Part shown: piece by piece, positions 11,477-22,897 of the stretch
How positions within the stretch are numbered: position 1 is the first letter of the stretch
Layout: each line of letters opens with the position of its first letter
NCBI GenBank assembly: GCA_907164885.2
Contig: OU015492.1
Coordinates: forward strand, 207,425,493 to 207,489,492
Direction: 5' to 3'
Source of the DNA: Dolomedes plantarius
Lineage: Eukaryota > Arthropoda > Arachnida > Araneae > Dolomedidae
DNA length: 64,000 nt
Translations under genes and position numbers: made by a program
The notes under the pieces: model-generated
What the model saw: the letters and a program-made list of their open reading frames with translations, nothing else
Database searches by the model: none
What the model was told of the DNA's origin: nothing

Positions 11477-13943
11477 CCTGCAAAGAAGTTTGGGACAGAA
11501 AAAACTACAAACATATACTTAAAATCGTTTATTAACACAGCGTAGATTTGCTTTAGATTTTGAAATGGAATGGTTGTATATTTATGGTAAAGCAAGATCA
11601 TCTATTGCTGTTTACATCCAGGGCGCTGCTGTTTGGCATTCTGTTCACCTCGCACTTTCTTTCGATTCTGTATGGGAAAAGAGTAAATAAACAAAAGGGA
11701 CACTAACAATGTTAAAGAGTATGATTTTAGCATATGGATGTGAATTACAGTATGTCATTTTGAGAGATTAGTAAAAACTATTCTTAAGGTGAACAGTTAC
11801 AGTTCTTAATACTTGAACAGAAGTCTTGAGCACTGAAATTTGGAGTACTCCTGCCATCCATGGTCTTTATTTTCTTTGAAATCCCTCTTTTGGGGGACAT
11901 TAGTACATTTTATGATGAAATATTAGTATCACATTTTATTCTAAAGGATTAATATTAGTATTAGTATCCTGTTCAAGGATTAGTATATTAGTATAAAGTA
12001 TTTAGTATATATCTCAAGGATTAGTAATGCTTTTATGTTGTAGTAGACGGTTCTTCGTTAGATTACCCACTATTCATTACTTATGGAAAATTTACCTCGC
12101 ACCAAATTGACTTTTAAATATAACGATCTTAAAAAATCCCATCAATTAATGCACTGATTATTAAAAATTCAGAGTAAATTATTACTCTTTATTTTTAGAA
12201 GTCGCTTCAGACCAACAAAGGGTATTTTTTATGAAAATTTTAATTTTTTTTACACCTTTCTAATATCACTTCAACTCTTTTATATATAAATACCTGCCAC
12301 GTTAAAATACAGCATTATCCTTTATTTCATAAAGCTACTTAACACGGGTAGCGTATTTTCCAAGGAAATGAAAGGTTTTTTAAATTAAAGCCTCTATTAT
12401 CAGAAGACAGGTGACATTAATTAAATTTTATAGAAACTCGTTTTTCATAATAACTATTTGAATACTATTACACAGGGTAAAAAAAAAACTTTGAATTACT
12501 TGGAATGATAATTGAAATGGTTGTGGTCTCGATTTGCTATGAGTTAATATGACTTTTGGTTTATCTACTTTTATCTCATTTTGGCGAAAGTTCTAGTAAA
12601 ATTTGATGTTTTAAATTCTACTTTTGTTTTAAGGATGATGAATAGATGTGTCAAGGTAAAATGTTGATTCTCCAAAAATGTTTTGATCTTTTCCTTCCCA
12701 AGAAATGGTCAAGACGATTTAGGCATGAATTAGTAACCAGAATTGAATTACAAACTTTATTAATCAAACCGAAATTTGTTTGACTTGGGTGGTTATGAGA
12801 AATTGCCGATTGAAAGTTATAATGGGGCACAATGAATCCAAACATCGATTATTACAAAGAAAAAAAAATCGCAAAATTTAGTTCATAAATGATGATTTAT
12901 TGTTGAAAAGACCAAAAAAATTGGAATTATCAGAGAAATAAGAGTTAAATTAGAAAAAAAATTAAAATAAAATAATAAATTAAGAAGATGTAAAAATGAG
13001 AATATTAAAAAAATACTTGATAGGTTTAAATATATACAGTGATACTTCTCTAGCCGTCTATACTTACTCGACGGCCACTCCTATATAGTGCCATATTTGG
13101 TTCAGAACCGACTAAAGACTCCATAAAGGCAATATTATGGAAGGAACCACTTTTCCATGGCTACCCCTCAAAATGTCGACTTTTTTTCGGAACCATTACT
13201 GACGGTCAAATAGAAGTTTCCCTGTATTTAGGATACAAAATTTGGTTAATTTTCCTATTTTGGCTTGTTTATATTTTAACTCGTACACACTGGTATATTT
13301 ATCCGAACTTCAAATTTTGTTAAAGGAATTTCATTAAGGAATTTTACATTTTGGTAAGGAAATAAATCACAGTCCATTAAACAAGACAATTTACTGATAT
13401 CCCTGATGCATTTTTTCACTAGGTTGCTTGTGAACATAATTTATTTCTTACAGGTTAACTTCTAATCTTGCACTGCAAGGAACACATCCACTCTGTGTAG
13501 TGGTTAACGAGCATAGGTCCACCAGATGTTAGAGTCACAGTCTTGGATATTTCTGTACTTTTCTCTTACAGGGAGTAACGTTAGTTCATCCACTGGTTGC
13601 TCCGATTATGAAACAGCCAACAAGCTTCGAGTTGCACGAGGAACATTTATCAACCTTACCATTCTCTTTTATAGCTAGGTGACTGTTGTTGTTGTTGTTG
13701 TCCTGTCAACGAATAGTTCAGCAGAAAAAATGTCTTAAATATGTAGATCTATGACGAGGAATATTATATGTTGCGTCAAAAATGGTGATGAGAGTTGTAC
13801 ATTTATAATGACGATGAACAAAAAGGTTATTGCAGACCTGAAAAATTAATAAAAAACCTGTGACAGTAAAGAGTCAGAATTTGAGTAGATCATCATCACG
13901 TATTTTATTAAATTTTAAAGTATAGAATAGAAGGGGGGCTTAA
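11477..13943. other. Intergenic, no feature recognised
   Basis: About 2.4 kb of AT-rich sequence. The only frame above 60 codons, near 12650-12845 minus, has no recognisable motif. A small GTT trinucleotide run lies at 13683-13700. Confidence 0.5.
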
Positions 13944-14617
13944 GGGAACAAGGGACCTTCAGCTTCGAATTTTTTTATTTACAATTTTTAACTCTATATA
14001 CAAAATGAGAATAATTTGTATTCTGTTTTACTACATTTAAAACCCTTAGAATCCAAAATAAGGATATTTTGGCAGACTAGTGTCTTTTATCAAATTGTTT
14101 TTCAAAAATGCTAGCATTTTTCAAAATGTTCCATGCGCATTCCAAATCATTAAATAACCTTAGATTTTTTAACATAAATTTACCGTACGTATATAAATAA
14201 AATTTGGCTATGAATTTTTTTTTCTAGGAATCTAAAGCCATGAATAATTATTTTATAAATTTTGCTGTTGTTTTTTATGCTTTTTTACGTTTTTGCTTTA
14301 TTTAATGGTCTACAAATTTTGAAAAATATTTGTGGTTTCAAAGAATTATGCACAGGTTTGTGGAAAACACTTCAATTAACAATCCTGGGAAATTTGAAAG
14401 AAATCAAACGAAAAGTAATGCGCATGGAGCATTTTGAAAAATGCTATAATTTTTGAAAAACCATTTTGATAAACAGGTCTTATTCTTAAACGAAATACTT
14501 ATTTGTGAATTCTAATTGTTTCAATAAAGTAAAAAAGAATATTAATTATTCTCATTTAGTATAAAGAGTAAAGTATTGAAAACTTAAAACAAACGAAGCT
14601 GAAGGTCACTTGTCCCC
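13944..14617. mobile_element. TTAA MITE family 1, copy 2
   Basis: The ends are GGGAACAAGGGACCTTCAGC and its inverted partner, bounded by TTAA (13940-13943, 14618-14621). The interior matches copies 1 and 3, including the ACTCTATATACAAAATGAG block. It is non-coding; a 64-codon frame inside is fortuitous. Confidence 0.85.
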
Positions 14618-14621
14618 TTAA

Positions 14622-15240
14622 GGCCCGAACACAAGCATCAGGAATGCTTCTAGGTGACACGTTTATATCGTTCTTCTAATACCGCCAGCATTCGGCATCT
14701 CCGGCCTGGTCGTCTCCCGAGGAGTCTTCTATATTGTCGAGGAAGTATCCTTCCTTCTCAGCAGCTAGTAGTGATCTGATCTTCTCTTCAAAATTCCCTC
14801 CTCCAGCGTGCCTGGCTCACGTGACATGATTAGCTGATCAGATATGGGATTGGCGAGTTGGCGCTCGCCAAGAAGTGGAGCCACGGTTGCGAAAACAAAA
14901 ATTAATGTTTTGTGTGTCGTAGGGAGGAAGGCGAGGAATGCGCCAAAGTGGAATGGTCATTGAGGCTATCCCTTTTGCACGTGTATCTTGGAATGTGCTG
15001 ATATGAACAAAGCGCTTAAAACGCAGGCAAAGAGAGGATTTTTGTTGAATGCAACAGTTTGCAGCAGGGGATGTATCCATATTTACATGATGAGAGGCGT
15101 TCTTAGGGGAACAATCCTCAGATGGCGAATAGTTTTCAAAGGGTAGTATATATGAGATATATAAAAAGTTAATAAAGCAGTATATAAAAAGTTAATAAAC
15201 GTTACGACAAGATCCAAAAGTCTCGATAACAGCAGCTGCC
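14622..15240. other. Moderately GC-rich segment beside LINE remnant
   Basis: Base composition is less AT-rich than the surroundings. Two minus-strand frames of 80 codons show no motif I recognise. It lies downstream of the LINE-like coding remnant on the minus strand, so it may be that element's 3' region; this is inference. A perfect inverted repeat (TTGGCGAG, CTCGCCAA) lies at 14849-14870. Confidence 0.4.
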
Positions 15241-15640
15241 AGATGAGATGCCTGTGGGCTGTAGAGAAGTTCTTGCGGCTATAAAACGAAACTGAAAAGG
15301 GAAGCCACAATCGCTGGACAGTCAAAGATATGTTCCGGAGAGATCTGGGATTCTGGACAGTTTCTACAGTTGATAGAGTATCTTGTACCGTCAGTTAGGA
15401 TTTTCATGCCCCAAGTCTAGATATTGTAGAATCAATTGTTATGGAACAATTAAAGTCCAAAATGAGTGGTTTCTTTAGAGGCTGGTTGGATAATCTGCAC
15501 AAGGCCACTCACTGCGTTATCATTTGCTAGTGAGATGGAGGAAGAAGTGTAGGCAAAGTTCCTCGCTTCCTTGACCAGCGCACTCATTTCCTTCACTATT
15601 GACATGTGCGGGAATCCAGAGCACTTACATAGCACCCCCG
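15240..15640 (-). pseudogene. Decayed non-LTR retrotransposon C-terminus
   Basis: Read on the minus strand, 15625-15578 encodes LWIPAHVNSEGNECA. This matches the C-terminal signature of the RNase H domain in jockey/R1/I-type non-LTR retrotransposons (WIP-H-G-GNE-A-). Further downstream, 15368-15309 encodes CRNCPESQISPEHIFDCPAI, the Cys/His-rich tail typical of the same proteins. Stops and frame changes separate the two, so the gene is dead. The upstream reverse transcriptase core is not recognisable in this window. Longer minus-strand frames over the same bases are out of frame with these motifs. Confidence 0.65.
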
Positions 15641-15669
15641 CATAGTACACCGGCATAATTCCCACCTAC

Positions 15670-16512
15670 ACACGCGGTATTCCAGGTTGCAAGCTCATGC
15701 ATGTTCATGGTTAATGCCAGTGCAATTGGCATTCCAAGTTTCGAGATGCCGACGCACGGATGTTCCCGTCTATCCAATTGGCTGTTTGTATTGCCGATTC
15801 ATAAACGTTCACACCAGTATAATTGTGGCTTACTGAGTTGCCGACTCTTGGGTGCTGCCACTAGCCCAATTAGCATTCTTAGTTGCTCTCACAAATACTC
15901 ATGCCAGAATACATCTGGAATGAGTATTTGTGAGAGCATGAGTATTTGTGCAACAGGAGGGTAATCTATATAATCCACCTCGGCCCCCCTCCTCTTTCGA
16001 GTATCGGCCATGAAACACCTGAAGACCAGTCACTACGTAGCAAGAACCTGAATACGCAGTAGAGGGTTAATTTACCAAGTTCGGATGCATTTTCAATTGC
16101 TGTGGGGCTGAAGGCTGCCGGATATACAGTACAGATCTGCAATCCACCAAAGGCACCCCAGCCCCCTGAGTATTTCTGCAATACAAACAAAATCTGTTGG
16201 CTACCTAGGACGTCTAGATGCGGTCCTTCTATACCTAGACGCTAGCGAGTCTAGCGAGTTGTGAGTCCCACGATTGGCAAAGGTGTTTTCAGCCGTTTTC
16301 AATCGACTTCAGTTATAGGTTTTGACTTATTTAGATCTTGAGTAGCAAGAGAATACCTCGTAGTGCTCTTAAAAAGGGTACAGGAATTTCCCTTACAATG
16401 AAGTTGTAAGTTGGGAATATTTTTAACAAACAGGAAGCAGAACCTGGTTAACTGAAAAATAAAAAGGAAAATTAAAATTTAGTAAAAACAACAACAACAA
16501 TAAAAGATTACT
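15670..16512. other. Unassigned, possibly older LINE sequence
   Basis: The segment is comparatively GC-rich. Frames of 87 codons (+) and 74 codons (-) have no motif I recognise. It lies upstream of the LINE remnant in minus-strand orientation and may be part of it. An inverted repeat, CTCACAAATACTCATGCC with GAGTATTTGTGAGAGCATG, lies at 15888-15942. Confidence 0.35.
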
Positions 16513-16513
16513 C

Positions 16514-16587
16514 ATCTTATGAAATAAAATTTCGGTTAATATTAGGCTTCATCTTATGAAATAAAATTTCGGTTAATATTAGGCTAA
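16514..16587. repeat. Tandem duplication, 37-bp unit
   Basis: ATCTTATGAAATAAAATTTC and the following TTAATATTAGGCT are repeated once, head to tail, with no visible difference. Confidence 0.85.
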
Positions 16588-16996
16588 ACTCTCGTATGCA
16601 TGTGAATGCCCTTACAATAAACCCCTTTAAAATATGAATTTTAAAAGAATAGACAATTTTTCTCATGTATCTGGAATTTTTCATGAATATACAAAATATT
16701 AAACAATAAATAAACACGCATCTCTTCGTATAAGTTAGTATCGCTATCGTTATTTTTAAGCATAAATTAGAGCAACTTACCTGTTTATCAAAAATCCATT
16801 AGCCCATAATTCAAAGGATTAGAATTTTATTCCGTAGTTGACATCTTCCCAATGTATGGTATGTTTCCATTCGTCTTTCACAGAGTAAGTGCAAATTTAT
16901 AAGAAAACAAAATTCAAATGGTTCCTATTTATAGCTACTACCGTAGAAAATATCACTTATTCAGTATTTGCTACTGACCCGATGTTAATGAGCATT

Positions 16997-17491
16997 TGTA
17001 GAGTATATAGCTCCCTTCTACCCGATCTTGGGTGTATATAATTTGAAGTGGCACTCTAAATGAATTTGATACAAACACGGTTTATACATGAAACAATGTT
17101 TATTGAATTCGTTGCACATATAGAATTTGCTTTTACAGTAATAAGCATACGTACTACTTGTACGGAATATATATATTAGCATTTAATAAAAATACACTTT
17201 GCCATACTCACAAACCAGCAGAGAGTCAAACCAGCAGTTCTGCCACGTAAACTTTGGGCCCCCTAAGCACTAGCGCAGGATAGCACCTGGAGCTGCTTTC
17301 CTCGTAGCTCCCTTAACTCTCTTATCTATCAACCTTAACAAAACCTTCTTCTTCAACCTTCTTCTATTAATCAAGCTGCATGGTATTTATACCAAGCGCG
17401 TATGCCGAAATTAGCATATCTCAAGCAGCTTCTTTAATTCATTCACTCAAAAGTTCGATTCTTGTGAATCGAATCTTGTGTATACCTTACA
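16997..17491 (-). mobile_element. Solo LTR (same family as LTR at 27229)
   Basis: It is related over its whole length to the LTR at 27229-27664. On the minus strand it runs from TGTAAGGTATACACAAG to TCTACA, giving TG...CA ends. A 4-bp direct repeat CATT abuts both sides (16993-16996, 17492-17495). No internal retrotransposon sequence remains, so this looks like the product of LTR-LTR recombination. The orientation follows from the other copy, where a polypurine tract and a coding tail precede the LTR on the minus strand. Confidence 0.7.
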
Positions 17492-17495
17492 CATT

Positions 17496-18752
17496 GTTTA
17501 ACTCTCCTTATGGTTATTGCAGTAGCCTAAATCCTTAGAAATATTTCTCTATTGTTACCGGATTTTTCTGGATTGAAATGTAGGAAAAGTCACTCTAGCA
17601 TTATTTTTTTAACAGAGAATTCAAATACGCATAAGTCACTATACAAATGAAATTAACTTAAAACTGGAAGAAAAGTTAAAATTGTACTTCCACGCCTTTT
17701 CCTAAAAAGAAAGCTTCTTTATGCTATCGAAACTCGAATGGGAGAATGGGATGATTATTTTATGTGTTAAGAGGGGGGGGGGGTATTATTTTTTTAGTTT
17801 TCGGGCACGTTAGAATACCATTCGATGGCTAAAATAAGTTCTTAATTTCTTTAATTCTCCTTCTTAATAACCCAGTCTGAAAGTTATTTTAAATTAACCT
17901 AATGCGTTAAACAATAGAAGTAAGCTGAATAGTTCAGAGTTTAATTTGGTATCCAGGAGATTAATGGAAATTAATGTGTTTCCAGGAAGAGCTGAATTCT
18001 TGGGTTAGAATTGCGAGCAAACCAATTATTTTTTTTATTATACTGTAGAAGGAGAAACTGAGCCAGAAGGGGACACCATATAGTCTGTAGTACTCTTTGT
18101 TTTTATTTTGATTAGTCTTTAATTTTATTTTTTATCCTTCAGTTAAACCGGTCCTGTTTTATGTTTGCTAGATTTCTTGGGAAGCAAAATAATTCCCTAA
18201 CTATAAAAATGAATGGTAGGGATAGTGAAACGGAGAATAGCGAAACAGTATAAACTACCGGTTCCTACTTTTGTATTTTTAGAAGCCACGGATAGTTAAC
18301 GTTCTTGAACAAAACTATCGTTGGACGAATCAATTGGAGAAAATTTTTTTGGGGCAAAATATCATCTTTAGTAAAAAGAACTCACCATGAATAACCAACT
18401 TATATAACGTTGGGAAAAAAACTACCTGCAGGTGTCGTGAGTCTATTGCTTTTGTTAATTATAGCAACTTAAATATTCTAGGATAATAGTTTTGGTGCTT
18501 TATAAGGAAGAATAAATCCAGGGTATTTATAAGGTTTCTAAAGTTTTCTTAGCTATAGAATAAGGGAATCTTAAATGCAGCGAACAAGTGTAAAACTTTC
18601 TCTTATTTAAAACTTGCTTAATAAATCATAAATAACTCAGAACATACAGAAATATGTTAGTTTGCATGTTTGTGGATATTTAAAATGAATCACTATCACT
18701 CTTTAAAATGAATCCCTTTTAAAATGAATCACCACCACACTTTCTTTCTGTA
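17496..18752. other. Intergenic, no feature recognised
   Basis: AT-rich sequence with a G-run at 17771-17781. No gene or repeat boundary is visible. Confidence 0.5.
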
Positions 18753-18754
18753 TA

Positions 18755-20349
18755 CAGGGTGTCCCAAACGACCGCATAAACTCTGCACAGCTAGATTCCT
18801 CGTTGGGAGTACATAAAAACTGCCCAAAGAAGCATTCCTGTACGATCCATAGTTTACGAGAAAAATACGAAAAACAAAATATGACGTCTCTGCCGGTTCA
18901 AGAAAAAAACACTTTATTGGACATATCAACAACAATATTTGCATATCTTTCCAGACGATAATGTTTAAAACGTTCGCCGCGCATATCGCGTCATGCATAC
19001 GCGCGCGCCATGGAATGACGTTAAGCCGCCGTTGAACTGGTATTTAAAAGGCTGCATCTTGCAGCTACCGGTAGTCTTCGTATGGTGGCCATGTACTCCG
19101 TTCGTGACTACTGAGACATGTACTTGATGTACGGACGATGTAATGGAAATGCCTTACGAACTGCTAGGGAGTATGCCCGTCGATATCCGTCCCGCCGTCC
19201 TCTCGATGTCAACGTCATCCGTAGGTTGGACGACAGACTGCGAAATACGGGAAGCGTCTTGCCAACAGCCAATCTTCACGATACTGGAAGACCGCGGAGC
19301 GGCCTGACGGTAGCACAGGTGGATGCAATACTGCAGCGGTTAGAAGAGACGCCCGAGGTAAGCACACGCGCATTATCCCGTGAGATTACTTCGAGTAAAA
19401 GTACTGGGCACAGGCTTTTACGGTCTGAGAGGCTACACCCATTTCGGTACACAACCGTGCAAGGTCTGAAACCAGATGACTTTCAGAAACGCGTGGCCTT
19501 CTGTGAATGGCTGTTGCAGCAACAGAACACAGATAATGGTTTCATTGCACATATCCTGTGGACTGATGAATCATGTTTCACTCGTGATGGGGAATTCAAC
19601 CATCACAACAGCCATATGTGGTCCCAGGTCAATCCACATGCAATCCGGCCGCAGAAACATCAGGAACGTTAGTCTCTTAACGTGTGGGCCGGCATACTCG
19701 GGGATCGCCTGCTTGTACCATATCTGTTGCCTGAACGGCTCTCGGGACAGTCGTACTTGGTGTTTCTGAATGAGGTCTTAACCGAGTTCCTCGATGACAT
19801 ACCATTAGCGGCAATACAGGGACTTTGGTTCCAGCATGATGGGGCTCCGGCGCATATCTGTGCTCCTGTACGTGGTTGGCTGGATATGGAATACCCCGGC
19901 CGCTGGATCGGACGTGGGGGTCCGGTCTAATGGCCGCCACGTTCGCCAGATCTTACACCATTGGATTTTTTCCTATGGGGCCATCTCAAGGAACTGGTAT
20001 ATCGAGACGTAGTGACAACACAAATGGACTTTGTTGCTCGTCTGCATGCTGCTTGTACTTCAGTGGACCTCGCGATGCTGCAACGTGTGATGACAGCCAT
20101 TCCACGGCGTGCTCAAGCCTGCCTCGAAATGCATGGCGGACACTTTGAACATCTGCTTTAAATTGTGCATGCTGTTGATATGTTCGATAAAGTGTTTTAT
20201 CTTGCACTGGCAGTGACGTCATACTTTGTTTTTCGTATTTTTCTCGTAAACTATGGATCGTACAGGAACGCTTCTTTGGGCAATTTTTATGTACTCCCAA
20301 CGAGGAATCTAGCTGTGCAGAGTTTATGCGGTCGTTTTGGGACACCCTG
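18755..20349 (+). mobile_element. Tc1/mariner-type transposon, DD41D spacing
   Basis: The terminal inverted repeats begin CAGGGTGTCCCAAA and are unusually long, about 165 bp at high identity, judged by eye. TA target duplications lie at 18753-18754 and 20350-20351. The right-hand TA is shared with the next transposon, which starts 6 bp later. The element carries one transposase frame spoiled by nonsense codons, so it is complete in structure but not autonomous. Confidence 0.88.
19082..20161 (+). pseudogene. Transposase, DD41D Tc1/mariner group, three nonsense codons
   Basis: One reading frame runs from an ATG at 19082 (or 19091) to the stop at 20161, about 360 codons. It is broken only by TGA at 19112, TAG at 19670 and TAA at 19928. 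The N-terminal YGRCNGNALRTAREYARRYP region and the following helix-turn-helix (residues about 15-130) would bind the inverted repeats. The catalytic motifs are in order: TDES, then QHDGAPAH, then SPDLTPLD. Forty-one codons, counting the internal TAA, separate the second and third catalytic aspartates. Published DD41D families include rosa and Visitor; membership is my inference from spacing alone. With no frameshift visible, the loss of function looks recent. Confidence 0.82.
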
Positions 20350-20355
20350 TATATA

Positions 20356-21658
20356 CAGAAGGTCATTCGCACTTTATGGAAACGATTTTGATAGTTACGT
20401 TTTATGTATAAATGCCATATTTTTTTTTGCGATTTGCTTCTATCTGATAGCCAAGTTTCTTGACAATAGCTCTAGCTCGAATTTTGCCATGAAAGTAAAC
20501 TTTTTCTTAGCACTGTCATGCCAATTTTACACCACTCCTCTTGGACCGTTTTCTAAAGTCCGTTCAGTCTTCTTGGATGCCGTTTTAGTAAGGCTCACTT
20601 TAATAAGCTGAAAACACAAAAATCCCTTAGAGAATTTACAGGTGATTTTACAGGTATTTCATTAAATGGGATACACTTTATTCCTGTTTCTGATTCTTTC
20701 TTTGCTAAATAAGCGGCAGTTGACTTAAGCGTGTGACTAGAGGCTTTGCGCATATGAAGCTAAACTTTATCAATGTCCTTTCCATATAATACTGGAAATT
20801 TTTCTTCAAAAATTGGTTCTAAAATATATGATAATTGAGTGAATTAATTTTGGCTTTACTTGAGACTTGATATTTGATTTTTAATTTGCCGTTGTAACAA
20901 AACCCGCAACTATCATGAATACCTTTGGGAACTTTTCTGTACACTTAAGAGGCCATTTCATAGGTCATCCCCGCTAGTTGAGCAATAGAAAATGATCTTT
21001 TTTTATTATTTTAAATACACCCATGACTTATCAAGTGTTACCATAAATTTTCATTTTTCAGCAGCTAGGTGTTTTTCATATAATTTCCTACGATTTGTTT
21101 TTCTTTCAGTAATATGCTTTGGTAAAAAGCAGATGAACTTTAGATTTAAACATATCTTTTAACTTCAAATCTTTATGAATGATTTTACTTACAGTGCCGG
21201 AAGTTATTCCTAGTTTCGATGCAAATAATCTTTGAGTCGGCGGATTTTCTTTTAGGATCAGAGACTTTACTTTCCTGATATTTACCTGCGTTCGAACAAT
21301 CTTAGGATGAGCTTTCGCGGTCATGTTTTCATTTTTACTTTCAGTTAGACTTTTTTTTTTCCCATTCAAATTTAATAGATTATAAATTCCTTCTTTTGAA
21401 ATGCCATAACCGCGATTTTTACACCTCTTCATAATTTGTTGAGACGAATATTTCGCCTCGGAAAGCGCAGTTACGTAACCTTGGAGCTATCTGTAAGTTT
21501 TAGAAGCCATTTTTTAAAAATAAATCTTTTATTTTACATTCCAATCAGAACAAAACAGTAGCATACGATTATTCTGAAGTTGCCAAATTTTTATCTTAAA
21601 ATGCAGTTGACAAAAATAAATTGCAAAATCGTTTCCATAAAGTGCGAATGACCATCTG
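20356..21658 (-). mobile_element. Decayed mariner-like transposon
   Basis: The inverted ends CAGAAGGTCATTCGCACTTT and CAGATGGTCATTCGCACTTT extend with near identity for about 34 bp. The left end is preceded by TA. At the right end two extra bases (TG) sit before the TA run. Transposase fragments are recognisable on the minus strand. The element lies between two other Tc1/mariner transposons. Confidence 0.75.
20480..21432 (-). pseudogene. Mariner-type transposase relic
   Basis: The best preserved piece is a 108-codon frame at 21432-21106. It contains NIRKVKSLILKENPPTQRLF followed by ASKLGITSGTVSKIIHKDL, a paired-type helix-turn-helix like those of mariner transposases. Downstream the frame is repeatedly broken. 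Near 20550-20610 a stretch reads LLKRHPRRLNGL, resembling the C-terminal region after the third catalytic aspartate. The catalytic residues themselves are not confidently visible. It is clearly older than both neighbouring transposons. Confidence 0.6.
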
Positions 21659-21676
21659 TGTATATATATATATATA

Positions 21677-22895
21677 CACTGAAGTGCCACTGATTTAGGG
21701 ATACCTACCTAGTAACGAGTTGGGCCTCCTCTGGCCTTGATAAAGGCTGCCACACGACGAGTCATAGATTCAACAAGTTTCTGGAAACGTACCACGGGAA
21801 TGGGTTGCCAAATATTGGCTAAAGCTGTCCATAATTCAGTAAAGTTCTTTGGTGCTGTGTGATGGCCTTTCACGCCTTGTTCCAAAACATCCCAAAGATG
21901 CTCAATAGGATTTAAGTCTGGGCTTCTAGGTGGCCAATTCATGACAGAGAAGTCAGGAGAATGCTCATCCAACCAGCCAGTAGCCAACCGGGACTTGTGA
22001 GAGGTACAGTTGTCTTGCTGGAAAACTCCATTACCGTGCGGAGAACATACCAGCATAAACGGATGGAGGTGATCACCCAGCAACTCTACGTACCGAATTG
22101 CATTGAGGGAGGTTGGTACACGCACCAAAGATCCCAAACTGTGCCACGAAAAAACACCCCAGACCATGATTGAGCCACCATGCACTTGTACAGTTTCAGC
22201 CAGGCATGCAGGATCCATGGCTTCATGAGCCTGACGCCATATTCTCAGCCTCCCGTCGGCGTTCAGTAGTCGAAATCGAGACTCATCACTCCATGCTACT
22301 CGTTTCCAGTCCTCTACATTCCAGTCTCTGTGCTCTCTTGCCCAGGCAAGACGTGCAGCCCGATTGCGAGTATAGAGAGATGGTACTCTCGTAGGTCGAC
22401 GGCTCCCGAAACCCATACGGTGAAGCGAGCGTTGCTCAGTCCGTTTACTGACTGTACGACTGGCACCATCATTAAACTGGGTGGTAATTTGAGCTAATGT
22501 TTGGCTTCGCTGGCTACGTACAATACGCCTGAGCCGTCTCTCGCCACGCACTGTCAATGTTAATTGCCCTTGCAGTTTGCCCGATAGCTAGTTTTTTTTC
22601 GACCATCCATGTATTCTTGGTATACTCTTGACACTGTCGACCTTGAAAATCCTAGCTGTCTGACGATTTCGGAAATTGAATGGCCCATGCGTCGCGCACC
22701 TACGATTTGTCCGCGATCGAAGGCGTCTAAATCAGGCATTTTACCCATACTGGCAATTCCAACATCTAATTCAGAACAACCACAGTACGCGCTATATATG
22801 CAGTTACCACAGCGCCCTCACTTTCGCATACATGATGCGCAGCACTACACAATTTGCATAGGCTTTGCTATCCCTAATTCAGTGGCACTTCAGTG
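21677..22895 (-). mobile_element. Tc1-like transposon, DD36E spacing
   Basis: The inverted ends CACTGAAGTGCCACTGA and TCAGTGGCACTTCAGTG are followed inward by TTAGGGATA. TA duplications lie at 21675-21676 and 22896-22897. At 1219 bp it is close to the usual size of a minimal Tc1 element. It contains a nearly intact transposase gene on the minus strand. Confidence 0.9.
21709..22748 (-). pseudogene. Tc1-like transposase (DD36E), one frameshift
   Basis: The first frame (22748-22560) begins MGKMPDLDAFDRGQIVGARR and encodes a paired-type helix-turn-helix (SISEIVRQLGFSRSTVSRVY). The second frame (to 21709, 282 codons) holds the second DNA-binding half and the catalytic core. Motifs are WSDESRF (first D), QQDNCTSH (second D) and SPDLNPIEHLWD (third, E). 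Thirty-six residues lie between the second D and the E. DD36E is the spacing of the Incomer group; classical Tc1 has 34. The two frames are offset by a 1- or 2-nt indel near 22560-22575. The total length of about 345 codons is normal. Confidence 0.85.
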
Positions 22896-22897
22896 TA

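Noticed and set aside
13490..13560. Possible tRNA-like A box (TGTGTAGTGGTTAACGAG)
   Set aside because: No convincing B box, stem pairing or target duplication follows, so it is not called as a SINE or tRNA.
19986..20372. 128-codon minus-strand frame
   Set aside because: Antisense shadow of the transposase C-terminus and terminal inverted repeat.
20165..20611. 148-codon plus-strand frame
   Set aside because: It runs through the terminal repeat of the DD41D transposon into the antisense of the next transposon; no domain and no credible gene context.
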